Assembly (NCBI GenBank): GCA_937921525.1
Contig: CAKZUM010000573.1
Span: 1-6,490, forward strand
Reading direction: 5' to 3'
DNA length: 6,490 nt
Source of the DNA: an uncultured Saprospiraceae bacterium
Lineage (GTDB): Bacteria > Bacteroidota > Bacteroidia > Chitinophagales > Saprospiraceae
Below are positions 1-6,062 of the stretch, piece by piece. Position 1 is the first letter of the stretch. Each line of letters opens with the position of its first letter. The notes below the pieces were generated by a model. The model had not been told where the DNA came from. It was given only the letters and a program-made list of their open reading frames with translations, and made no database searches. The translations under genes were made by a program, and so were the position numbers.

Positions 1-104
1 AATTCCCAATTGGGGATGCTTTGGGCTACTATACTATCTAGACAGGCAGGCAAATACTTCTCTGTATTTTTGACGGGCATTAGGATAGATAGTAAGGGAG
101 ACAT
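1..104 (-). CDS. Family 2 glycosyltransferase, N-terminal fragment (runs off left edge)
   Basis: Reading the minus strand from ATG at 104-102 gives 34 codons that stay open to the window edge. The peptide begins MSPLLSILMPVKNTEKYLPA and continues with CLDSIVAQSIPNWE. This is the classic start of a GT-A fold family 2 glycosyltransferase: a short hydrophobic first beta strand (LLSILMPVKN), then the YLPACLDSI helix and the Q-S-x-x-NWE turn that precedes the nucleotide-sugar-binding strand. Such enzymes transfer a sugar from a nucleotide donor to a lipid carrier or growing polysaccharide at the inner face of the membrane. The DxD metal motif and the acceptor region lie outside the window, so donor and product cannot be stated. 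The ATG is preceded in frame by a stop at 113-111, which limits the start to this codon or the inner ATG at 80-78; the first gives the usual length before the MPVKN strand. No clear Shine-Dalgarno is seen. The gene is divergent from the cyclase gene. Confidence 0.85.
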   Translation of the reverse strand, partial: MSPLLSILMPVKNTEKYLPACLDSIVAQSIPNWE

Positions 105-394
105 GTAGTTTTAATATTGATTTTGAAAATTAATTAGTTGGACAAATAAAGTACACAATTAGAATTTTAGACATAATCTAACTATGCGTTTAAAATCAAT
201 CCTAGCTAAATAAACAAGTCGCAAAATTAACTAATCCAACTGGATCATGAAAAAGACCAAAAATAGATGGGGACAGGTACAAGAAAAATATACCAATTTT
301 GATTTAATCAAAGAGAGTTGAAGGTACAATCTTTGTATCATCCTTTAAGAGAGGATTATTTCTATTTACTCTTGATGGTGTTTTAAAGGTACGA

Positions 395-547
395 ATGCCA
401 TTGCTACTAAATTTGAAAAAGAAAAATTATTATATAAAAAGGATAGCTAAAATATTTTTTCTAAATAGTAGTTCTATAGGGCTACTTATTGGTATGTGTT
501 TAATTTGACAAAAAGATGAACTTTGACACTTCCACAACTTAAGATTC
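395..547 (+). pseudogene. Possible decayed N-terminus of an FtsX/MacB-like ABC transporter permease
   Basis: An ATG at 395 opens a 37-codon frame ending in TGA at 506-508. Its product has a basic stretch (LKKKNYYIKRIAKIFFLN) followed by a hydrophobic SSIGLLIGMCLI segment. In the same frame, just past the stop, come QKDEL (509-523), a second stop, then HFHNLRF (527-547). This order resembles the N-terminus of Bacteroidota FtsX-like permeases: a KNYxKIAxRN-type cytoplasmic helix, then a first membrane segment with GLxIGM, then xxDELSFDxFH. The segment between the helix and the GLxIGM motif is shorter than in the family, and two stops interrupt the frame, so if related it is a dead fragment. The match is by eye and short. 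The alternatives are a chance ORF or a 37-residue membrane peptide. Confidence 0.3.
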
Positions 548-557
548 TCATAGAGTC

Positions 558-586
558 GATGGTTTAAGTTTGTAACTTAAACCATC
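558..586. repeat. Perfect 13-bp inverted repeat with 3-nt centre
   Basis: GATGGTTTAAGTT (558-570) and AACTTAAACCATC (574-586) are exact reverse complements around the 3-nt centre TGT. As RNA this would form a strong hairpin. Neither side is followed by a T-run, so it is not a canonical intrinsic terminator on either strand. The left arm and centre also contain TAAGTTTG (565-572), a full match to the Bacteroidota -7 consensus TAnnTTTG, but I see no TTTG element at the usual distance upstream. It could be an operator for a dimeric regulator, an mRNA leader hairpin, or a remnant of an older terminator. It lies 158 bp before the cyclase start. Confidence 0.75.
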
Positions 587-648
587 AATCGTGCAAGGAT
601 TCTGTGTCGCCCACTTTTTTCCACAACAGCTATCCTTCTTCTACAAAA

Positions 649-654
649 GAGGTG
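649..654 (+). promoter_or_regulatory. Shine-Dalgarno-like GAGGTG before the small ORF
   Basis: GAGGTG sits 6 nt before the ATG at 661 and matches the core complement of the 16S rRNA tail. A second purine run, GGAGGA (655-660), directly abuts the ATG. Other starts in this window have no comparable site, as expected for Bacteroidota, so its presence here is unusual and is the main support for translation of the small ORF. Confidence 0.35.
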
Positions 655-660
655 GGAGGA

Positions 661-747
661 ATGCTGGGTAGCTACCTTTTTTCATTGATAAACACTATAT
701 TAGACTTTATTGTAAAACAACTTTTAAATCGAGAAAGCAATAAGTGA
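661..747 (+). CDS. Possible 28-residue membrane peptide overlapping the cyclase start
   Basis: From ATG at 661 the frame encodes MLGSYLFSLINTILDFIVKQ followed by LLNRESNK and stops at TGA 745-747. The peptide has a hydrophobic or amphipathic helix of roughly 20 residues and a short charged, basic-ended tail, as in small single-pass or membrane-surface peptides. A Shine-Dalgarno-like GAGGTG lies 6 nt upstream. The stop overlaps the GTG start of the cyclase (GTGA at 744-747), an arrangement often seen in translational coupling. The same frame is open back to 568, so a longer product using GTG 604 is possible, but nothing recognisable is added. I do not recognise a family. It may be a leader peptide, a real small protein, or a chance ORF. 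Confidence 0.3.
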   Translation: MLGSYLFSLINTILDFIVKQLLNRESNK

Positions 748-3700
748 AAAACTTAATTCCATATTTCATTCAAGAAAAGTATCAAGAAGGCCAACTTCAT
801 GGTAGTTGTCAGGCATATACAATGTTTGTTGACCTATCTGGTTTTACGCCTTTGACGGAAACTTTAATGAAGCGAGGCGTGGACGGTTCAGAGGTATTAT
901 CAATTATATTGAATAGGATATTCGATCCGATGGTTCGCTTAGTGTATCGAAGAGGTGGGTTTATTCCCTATTTTGCGGGAGATGCTTTTACAGCTATTTT
1001 TCCAAAAACAGAAAAAAAAGAAGCTTGGGAAATTATACATGTGGCACAAGAATTACGTAGTTTTTTCAACAAAAAAGAAGTTTGGAATACTAGATATGGG
1101 AAGTTTAAGATAGGGGTAAAAATTGGCTTGTCTGTAGGGCAGGTCGAATGGGGGATTATCGGAGAGGCCTATAAGACTTTCTATTTTAGGGGAGAAGCTA
1201 TAGATAATTGTGCACAGTGTGAACACAGTGCTTCGGAACAGGAGATCATTATTGATACGCCTCTCTTTGAGCAACTTTCTTTTATGAAAGACCATTTCCA
1301 GTCCGCTGCTACTGATTTTTATAAATTAGATAAAGAATATCGTCCAGACCAGAAGGTAAGTTATCCAAAGTTTAAAGCACCCCCTTTATCTTCCAGTATT
1401 GCCCGTCAGTTTTTGCTAGACTCTGTTGTTAAATTTAATCAACAAGGAGAATTTCGATCAGTTGTCACGGTCTTTATATCTTTCAAAGGGGTGGAGGATC
1501 ATGAAACGCTCAATGAATTTGCGAGTATCGTAGTCAAGCAATTTTATAAATTTTCTGGTTATTTTAAAGAAATAGACTTTGGGGACAAAGGAGGGGTGTT
1601 AGTCGGATTTTTTGGTGCGCCAGTGAGCTTTGAAAATAATGCAGAACGAGCCTTGGAATTGGCAACGGTTATCATGCAGGCGACTAAAAAGTTACAACGA
1701 AATGCTACGCTCCAATGTAAGATGGGGATTACCGCAGGTGTTGCTTATACGGGGATCGTAGGAGGGAGAGAGCGTTGCCAATATGCGGCTGTAGGAAATC
1801 AAGTGAACTTAGCGGCTAGATTAATGACCCATGCAGATTGGGGGGAAATATTGGTCAATCAAGAAATTCAAAAAACTCGACAATTTAACTTTAAGCATAA
1901 AGGAGATATTCAATATAAAGGCATTCAGGGTGGTGTTCCTACCTATAGTTTAACGGGCAGAAACGTAGACGATCATCCCGATTATTTTGGAAAAATGATT
2001 GGTCGAGAAAAAGAATTAGTAGCCTTACAGCATTTCGCCCAAGAGGTATTCGACCAACAATCACCGGGCATTTCTTATATCTATGGGGAGGCAGGAATTG
2101 GAAAAAGCCGAATCAGTTATGAGTTAAAAAAAGAATTGCAAAAGGGCTCCGACATATGCTGCTTTACTTGCCAAGCGGATCAAATTTTACAAAAACCTTT
2201 TAATCCTTTTGTTTATTTTTTGAAAAACTATTTTGATCAATCTCCAGAAAATAGTAAATCAAATAATCGAGAATCTTTTGACAATAAATTTCAAGAACTA
2301 TTAAATCAGATAAGTCTAATAAAGCATAAGGATGCGCAAGAAATATATTTGGAAATATCTAGAACCCGCTCTGTACTAGCTGCACAAATAGGTATTAAAT
2401 ATCCAGATTCTTTATGGGAACAGTTGGATGCCAAAGGGAAATATCAAAATACGCTTTCTGCTATTATCACTTTATTTAAGGCGGAGAGTTTGATTCATCC
2501 CGTATTGATTGAACTGGAGGATGGACATTGGTTTGATGATAGTTCTATTGATTTAGTTAGTAAATTGATTCGGCAAATTCCTAATTATCCCACCTGTATT
2601 TTGGTAACTTCTAGATATGCAGATGATGGTAGTAAGCCAAGCATTATCAGTACTGCAATTCAAGAAGAAGGGGCTATTAAATACCATGAAATTGATTTAA
2701 ATATACTTCATTCAGACGTGCTATTAGATTTGGCTACTTCCAGATTAGGTGGCACACTACATAAAGACTTCTTTACTTTATTAGAACGATTGACGAATGG
2801 CAATCCGTTCTATGCAGAGCAGTTACTAGAGTATTTTTCCGAAAGTGATCTTCTGGTTAAAGTAGATGGGGAATGGACTTTAAAAGATGAGAGTATTCGA
2901 TTGTCTTCATCAATCAATTCTATTTTGATGGCTAGGATTGATCGCTTGTCCGACTTGGTAAAAGAAACCGTAAAAGCGGCAGCTGTGATTGGGCGAGAAT
3001 TTGAAATTCCAGTTTTGACAGAAGTGATGAATACCCACCACTCTTTTTCTAAATTAAACACTAATAAAAGTGGCTTATTAAAAGAACAAATTATCACTGC
3101 TGAAAAAGGGCAAATTTGGCGAGCCATGAATGAGTTGCGCTATATCTTTAAGCATTCTTTATTGCGAGAAGCTGTTTATGATATGCAGCTTCGTACTAGA
3201 CTTAGAGAGGTGCATTTGTCTATAGCTAAAGCAATTGAAAAAGTATACGCAGACAATATAGAAGATAAATACTTAGACCTTTCTTTTCATTATGAACAGG
3301 CAGATGAAGAAGAAAGAACTGTTTTTTATACGAAGAAAGCAGCTGCTATTGCGCGCAAAACATTCCAAAATAAATCTGCTTTGCAGCTCTATAATAAATT
3401 AATTCAGCTCTTAAAAAATAATTCATCTCAACAAAGGGAATTAATTAGTGCACTGCTTAGAAAAGCAGATATATTAGAATTGATAGGAAAATGGCAAGAA
3501 TGTGAGGAGGTTTTAACAGATGCGCTAAAAAATGCTAAGGCCCTAAATGACGATGAACAATTAGGTAGGACTTATAACAGCTTTGGGCATTTACTAGTGC
3601 TTACTGGACAATATACCAAAGCTAAAAATCATTTAAAAAAAGCAGTTATACACTTTGAAAAAATAGAAGATGAATACGGTTTGTTAAAAGCATATGGCAA

Positions 3701-4775
3701 CTTAGGAAACCAATTCTTTAGACAAGGACAATACCGAAAAGCAGAAGAATATTTTATTAAAAGTATTGAACTAAGCAAACAATTCAAATCTAACTATGCC
3801 ACTGCTCAAATCGTTGCTAACTTAGGATTGACCTATATGAACCTGGGAGATTTTGATGCTGGCATACAATATCAAAAAGCACAACTCGCTATATGCGAAG
3901 AAAGAAGAGATAAACCAGGGATGGCTATTTTGTCCACTAATTTAGGAATTGTCTACTTCGAAAAAGGAGCGTATGATGCAGCCCTAGCTTGTTATCAACA
4001 AGGGCTAAAATTAAGTCAGGAATTGGGCAATAAACAATTGATTGCGATTACTATTGGTTGTATTGGTAGTGTGCATGAACGAAAAGGGGAGTATGAAAAA
4101 GCGATGTATAATTTTGAAAAAGATTTAGAAGTAGTCGAGGAGTTAGGAGATAAACAAGGGATCGCTATTACACTTGGGTTGATCGGTCAGTTACATACGG
4201 TCAAAGGAGAATTCGATAAAGCGATACAGTTTTTAGAACGCCAATTGGCTATCTGTAGAGATCTCAATTATCAAAAAGGAATTGCGAAGGCAGTAAATAC
4301 TTTAGGAGATATTTACCACTATAAAACACAACCGGATATATCTATCAAATATTATGACTTAGCGATTGATGTGGCTAGAAAAATTGACAACAGATTGGTG
4401 CTAGGAGAGAGTTTGGTAGAGAAAGGAAATCCTTTATTAGCTCAAGGAAAAATAGAAGAAGCACAAGCCACTCAAAAAGAAGCACTCAAAATAGCTAAAC
4501 AATTGGGGAATCCTAATTTGCTTTTTGAAGTACATATTTTAGGTGTTCGAGTAACGGCAACCAAAGATAAAAAAGAAGCTGCGCTTACTCTAAAGAAATT
4601 ACTACGTGATGTTAAGACCCCTATACAGAAGGCTGCTTTATTCTATGAACTTTATAAAATAGAAAAGAATAGCGACTATAAACAAAACGCTTTGGAGCTA
4701 TATCAAAAGCTATACAATGAAACACCTCAATTTATTTTTAAGCAACGTATACAACATTTGATTTTAGGACGTTAA
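744..4775 (+). CDS. sAC-like tandem class III nucleotide cyclase with AAA/STAND NTPase and TPR tail
   Basis: This is a 1343-residue cytoplasmic signalling protein, predicted to convert ATP to cAMP. C1 (about 22-200) carries both metal-binding aspartates: D30 in FVDLSGFT and D80 in FAGDAF. C2 (about 237-403) lacks them (S246, G284) but supplies base-binding K282 in DKGG and transition-state N355 and R359 in VNLAARL. The two should therefore form one composite site, as in animal ADCY10. The NTPase (about 416-765) has Walker A GEAGIGKS (448-455, K454), Walker B VLIELEDGHW (587-596) and GNPFYAEQL (686-694). A winged-helix-like linker (721-760) and FKHSLLREAVYD (802-813) follow, then TPRs from about 865 to the C-terminus. 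No signal peptide or membrane segment is seen. GTG 744 is the only sensible start: TAA (741-743) lies just before it in frame, and the next ATG (codon 27) would cut into C1. LIPYFIQEKYQEG near the N-terminus is typical of bacterial relatives. The adenine-recognition position has Ala (A348), so substrate is likely but not certain. Confidence 0.9.
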   Translation: MKNLIPYFIQEKYQEGQLHGSCQAYTMFVDLSGFTPLTETLMKRGVDGSEVLSIILNRIFDPMVRLVYRRGGFIPYFAGDAFTAIFPKTEKKEAWEIIHVAQELRSFFNKKEVWNTRYGKFKIGVKIGLSVGQVEWGIIGEAYKTFYFRGEAIDNCAQCEHSASEQEIIIDTPLFEQLSFMKDHFQSAATDFYKLDKEYRPDQKVSYPKFKAPPLSSSIARQFLLDSVVKFNQQGEFRSVVTVFISFKGVEDHETLNEFASIVVKQFYKFSGYFKEIDFGDKGGVLVGFFGAPVSFENNAERALELATVIMQATKKLQRNATLQCKMGITAGVAYTGIVGGRERCQYAAVGNQVNLAARLMTHADWGEILVNQEIQKTRQFNFKHKGDIQYKGIQGGVPTYSLTGRNVDDHPDYFGKMIGREKELVALQHFAQEVFDQQSPGISYIYGEAGIGKSRISYELKKELQKGSDICCFTCQADQILQKPFNPFVYFLKNYFDQSPENSKSNNRESFDNKFQELLNQISLIKHKDAQEIYLEISRTRSVLAAQIGIKYPDSLWEQLDAKGKYQNTLSAIITLFKAESLIHPVLIELEDGHWFDDSSIDLVSKLIRQIPNYPTCILVTSRYADDGSKPSIISTAIQEEGAIKYHEIDLNILHSDVLLDLATSRLGGTLHKDFFTLLERLTNGNPFYAEQLLEYFSESDLLVKVDGEWTLKDESIRLSSSINSILMARIDRLSDLVKETVKAAAVIGREFEIPVLTEVMNTHHSFSKLNTNKSGLLKEQIITAEKGQIWRAMNELRYIFKHSLLREAVYDMQLRTRLREVHLSIAKAIEKVYADNIEDKYLDLSFHYEQADEEERTVFYTKKAAAIARKTFQNKSALQLYNKLIQLLKNNSSQQRELISALLRKADILELIGKWQECEEVLTDALKNAKALNDDEQLGRTYNSFGHLLVLTGQYTKAKNHLKKAVIHFEKIEDEYGLLKAYGNLGNQFFRQGQYRKAEEYFIKSIELSKQFKSNYATAQIVANLGLTYMNLGDFDAGIQYQKAQLAICEERRDKPGMAILSTNLGIVYFEKGAYDAALACYQQGLKLSQELGNKQLIAITIGCIGSVHERKGEYEKAMYNFEKDLEVVEELGDKQGIAITLGLIGQLHTVKGEFDKAIQFLERQLAICRDLNYQKGIAKAVNTLGDIYHYKTQPDISIKYYDLAIDVARKIDNRLVLGESLVEKGNPLLAQGKIEEAQATQKEALKIAKQLGNPNLLFEVHILGVRVTATKDKKEAALTLKKLLRDVKTPIQKAALFYELYKIEKNSDYKQNALELYQKLYNETPQFIFKQRIQHLILGR
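3699..4538 (+). repeat. Seven TPR units in exact 40-residue (120-bp) register
   Basis: Within the cyclase tail, units start at residues 986 (NLGNQF), 1026 (NLGLTY), 1066 (NLGIVY), 1106 (CIGSVH), 1146 (LIGQLH), 1186 (TLGDIY) and 1226 (EKGNPL), each 40 residues apart with no insertions. Each has the TPR pattern xLGxxYxxxGxxxxAxxxYxxxL, although the last two are weaker. An earlier, slightly offset unit begins near residue 945, and degenerate helices continue to the C-terminus. The stretch ELGNKQLIAIT (1094-1104) recurs as ELGDKQGIAIT (1134-1144), pointing to local duplication. The array probably forms a superhelix for protein contacts or for restraining the NTPase. Confidence 0.85.
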
Positions 4776-4817
4776 TATTAAAAGTGCGTAGACAAAATTA
4801 ATTGTTTTATCGTTACT

Positions 4818-4825
4818 TAACTTTG
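4818..4825 (+). promoter_or_regulatory. Candidate Bacteroidota -7 element (TAACTTTG)
   Basis: TAACTTTG matches the Bacteroidota -7 consensus TAnnTTTG. Transcription would start near 4832, only about 6 nt before the ATG at 4838. The nearest upstream TTG (4802-4804) is closer than the usual -33 spacing, so support is weak. If real, it would give the lipoprotein gene its own promoter and rule out the TTG start at 4802. Confidence 0.2.
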
Positions 4826-4837
4826 AGACTACCCAAT

Positions 4838-5860
4838 ATGACTTCTACACATAAAATACTTATTAATTTGGCAAAGAATATCAACCTTTCCCGTTTCCCC
4901 AACGTTGTTACTTATAATATTTTATTTTTTCTACTATTTTGTATAGCTTGCGCAAATCCATCTTTAGAAAAAAATCAAAACCACCAAGCAACAACGACTG
5001 TGACCGATCCATTAGATTCTATAGATACCCAAATACCTACCAACTTTCCATATACATTAGATAAGCCTGATAAAGAATTTAAGCTACCTAATAAGCTAAA
5101 AGAAATTTCTGGCTTAGGTATGGATTCTACTGGAACCTATCTGTATGCGGTGCAAGATGAAGAGGGAGACATATTTGTGATCAATAAAGAAACAGGTAAA
5201 GTTAAAGATCAAATCAAATTTCATAAAGCAGGAGATTATGAGGGCGTGGAATTTGCGAACGATCTCATGTATGTTGTTAAAAGTACCGGGACGCTTTATG
5301 AAGTTCATGACCTTGGAAAGCCAACTCAGAAAAGAACCAAGCACAAATTCAAGTTATCAAAATCTAGTGATGTAGAAGGCTTAGGGTACGATCCTGTTAC
5401 GAATAGCTTATTGTTAAGCTGTAAAGGAAAAGCCATGAGAGGAGAGAAGGCTGTTTTTAAGAAAGGAGTGTATGAAGTGCATTTGGATTCTATGACAATG
5501 GATTCTATCCCAAAGTACACGGTTAATTTGGAAGATGTAAAGGCTTTTTTGAAAACAAATAGAGCTATGGAATACTTTGATAAATTGGTGAAAGTATTCA
5601 GCCCAGAGGAAGAATTTATTTTTGGTCCATCTGGTTTAGCGATTCATCCAATTACCAAAGAGATTTATATTATTTCTGCTGTTGGTAATGTAATGGTCGT
5701 GCTTAATAGAAGTAATGAAATTGTGCACATTCAGAAATTGCGAAAAAAAGTACATGCACAACCAGAAGGTATTGTATTCGATAAGGATGGCACTTTGTAT
5801 ATTTCTAATGAAGGGAAAAATGGGAAAGGAACTATTGTTGTTTTTGGGTATAAGGGGTAG
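4838..5860 (+). CDS. Predicted lipoprotein with SdiA-regulated/YjiK-like beta-propeller
   Basis: The product is 340 residues from ATG 4838. A basic N-region is followed by a hydrophobic core (ILFFLLFCIAC, residues 28-38), and C38 is the likely lipidated cysteine of a relaxed lipobox. After a polar linker, the propeller shows evenly recurring turn motifs: EISGL (89-93), DYEGV (133-137), DVEGL (178-182), GPSGL (263-267) and QPEGI (308-312), with strand phrases such as YLYAVQDEEGDIFVIN and GTLYISNEG. These are typical of the SdiA-regulated (YjiK) family, whose biochemical role is poorly known. The protein is probably anchored to an envelope membrane and faces the periplasm or the outside. An in-frame TTG at 4802 would add 12 residues to an already long N-region, so ATG is preferred. 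The gene lies 62 bp after the cyclase stop on the same strand and may be co-transcribed; no functional link is shown. Confidence 0.85.
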   Translation: MTSTHKILINLAKNINLSRFPNVVTYNILFFLLFCIACANPSLEKNQNHQATTTVTDPLDSIDTQIPTNFPYTLDKPDKEFKLPNKLKEISGLGMDSTGTYLYAVQDEEGDIFVINKETGKVKDQIKFHKAGDYEGVEFANDLMYVVKSTGTLYEVHDLGKPTQKRTKHKFKLSKSSDVEGLGYDPVTNSLLLSCKGKAMRGEKAVFKKGVYEVHLDSMTMDSIPKYTVNLEDVKAFLKTNRAMEYFDKLVKVFSPEEEFIFGPSGLAIHPITKEIYIISAVGNVMVVLNRSNEIVHIQKLRKKVHAQPEGIVFDKDGTLYISNEGKNGKGTIVVFGYKG

Positions 5861-5880
5861 CGGCTACTTTGGGGGTTTGC

Positions 5881-5981
5881 TAAATCATACATCATAATTC
5901 AGAAATCATACATCATAAATCTGTTAGGTGTAAATCTGGTGGATATATGATTTCTGATGTATGATTTAAAATTTATGATTT
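5881..5981. repeat. Heptad-phased palindromic repeat between convergent genes
   Basis: The left half is built of 7-nt units: AAATCAT (5882, 5903), ACATCAT (5889, 5910), AATTCAG (5896) and AAATCTG (5917). The right half carries reverse-complement units: ATGATTT at 5947, 5961 and 5975, exactly 14 nt apart, with CTGATGT between the first two. The 16-nt AAATCATACATCATAA occurs twice as a direct repeat (5882-5897, 5903-5918). As a hairpin, 5881-5894 pairs with 5955-5968 and 5902-5910 pairs with 5946-5954, all perfectly, leaving a 7-nt bulge (5895-5901) and a 35-nt loop. It lies just past the stop of the lipoprotein gene and may end transcription or be a small interspersed repeat. Confidence 0.8.
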
Positions 5982-6026
5982 TGCTGCTCTCACGTTCGCA
6001 CAACACTCCATCTTGTGTCCCCTATC

Positions 6027-6055
6027 AAAAAAGGGTTCATCTTCTAATTAAACCT
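6027..6055 (-). terminator. Weak candidate terminator for the VCBS gene
   Basis: On the minus strand AGGTTT (6055-6050) can pair with AACCCT (6037-6032) with one mismatch, and six T residues follow (6032-6027, sharing one base with the stem). It lies 8 nt beyond the VCBS stop codon. The stem is short and the loop is 12 nt, so the call rests mainly on position and the T-run. Confidence 0.25.
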
Positions 6056-6062
6056 CATTTTA

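Larger units (their letters stand above)
105..743. other. Long divergent intergenic region
   Basis: About 640 bp separate the start of the glycosyltransferase (leftward) from the start of the cyclase (rightward). No full-length gene is visible on either strand. The region holds the separately listed possible ABC permease relic, a perfect inverted repeat and a small ORF. Positions 105-394 are very AT-rich, and I see nothing convincing in them beyond a one-mismatch Bacteroidota -7 element for the leftward gene (CAAATAAA at 143-150, read as TTTATTTG on the minus strand). Promoters for both flanking genes are expected here but cannot be placed with confidence. Confidence 0.7.

Noticed and set aside
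1..108. Plus-strand frame open from the left edge to TAG at 106-108
   Set aside because: The minus strand of the same stretch encodes a clear glycosyltransferase N-terminus; the plus-frame peptide matches nothing I recognise.
116..200. Imperfect inverted repeat, ATTGATTTTGAA versus TTTAAAATCAAT
   Set aside because: Twelve AT-rich bases with a mismatch and a long gap are expected by chance in such DNA.
247..321. 24-codon ORF starting ATG AAA AAG, faintly like the start of CsbD-type stress proteins
   Set aside because: Too short, no supporting downstream residues in any frame, and no clear ribosome site; chance is the simpler reading.
650..682. AGGTGG/CTACCT stem followed by six T residues, as a terminator
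   Set aside because: The stem is only six pairs with one G-T pair and a 16-nt loop, and it lies inside the small ORF just before the cyclase start; it was not strong enough to list.
1053..3127. Minus-strand open frames of 80 and 105 codons inside the cyclase gene (1053-1295, 2810-3127)
   Set aside because: They are opposite-strand shadows of conserved cyclase and NTPase coding sequence with no family features.
4802..4837. TTG at 4802 as start of the lipoprotein gene
   Set aside because: It adds 12 residues to an already long signal N-region, has no ribosome site, and an in-frame ATG follows at 4838.
5114..5897. Minus-strand frames (5114-5344, 5326-5520) and a plus frame (5715-5897) overlapping the lipoprotein gene
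   Set aside because: They overlap the well-supported propeller reading frame and encode low-complexity, unrecognisable peptides.
5881..5981. CRISPR array
   Set aside because: Units are 7 nt with no spacer-repeat alternation and they invert about a centre; this is not CRISPR structure.
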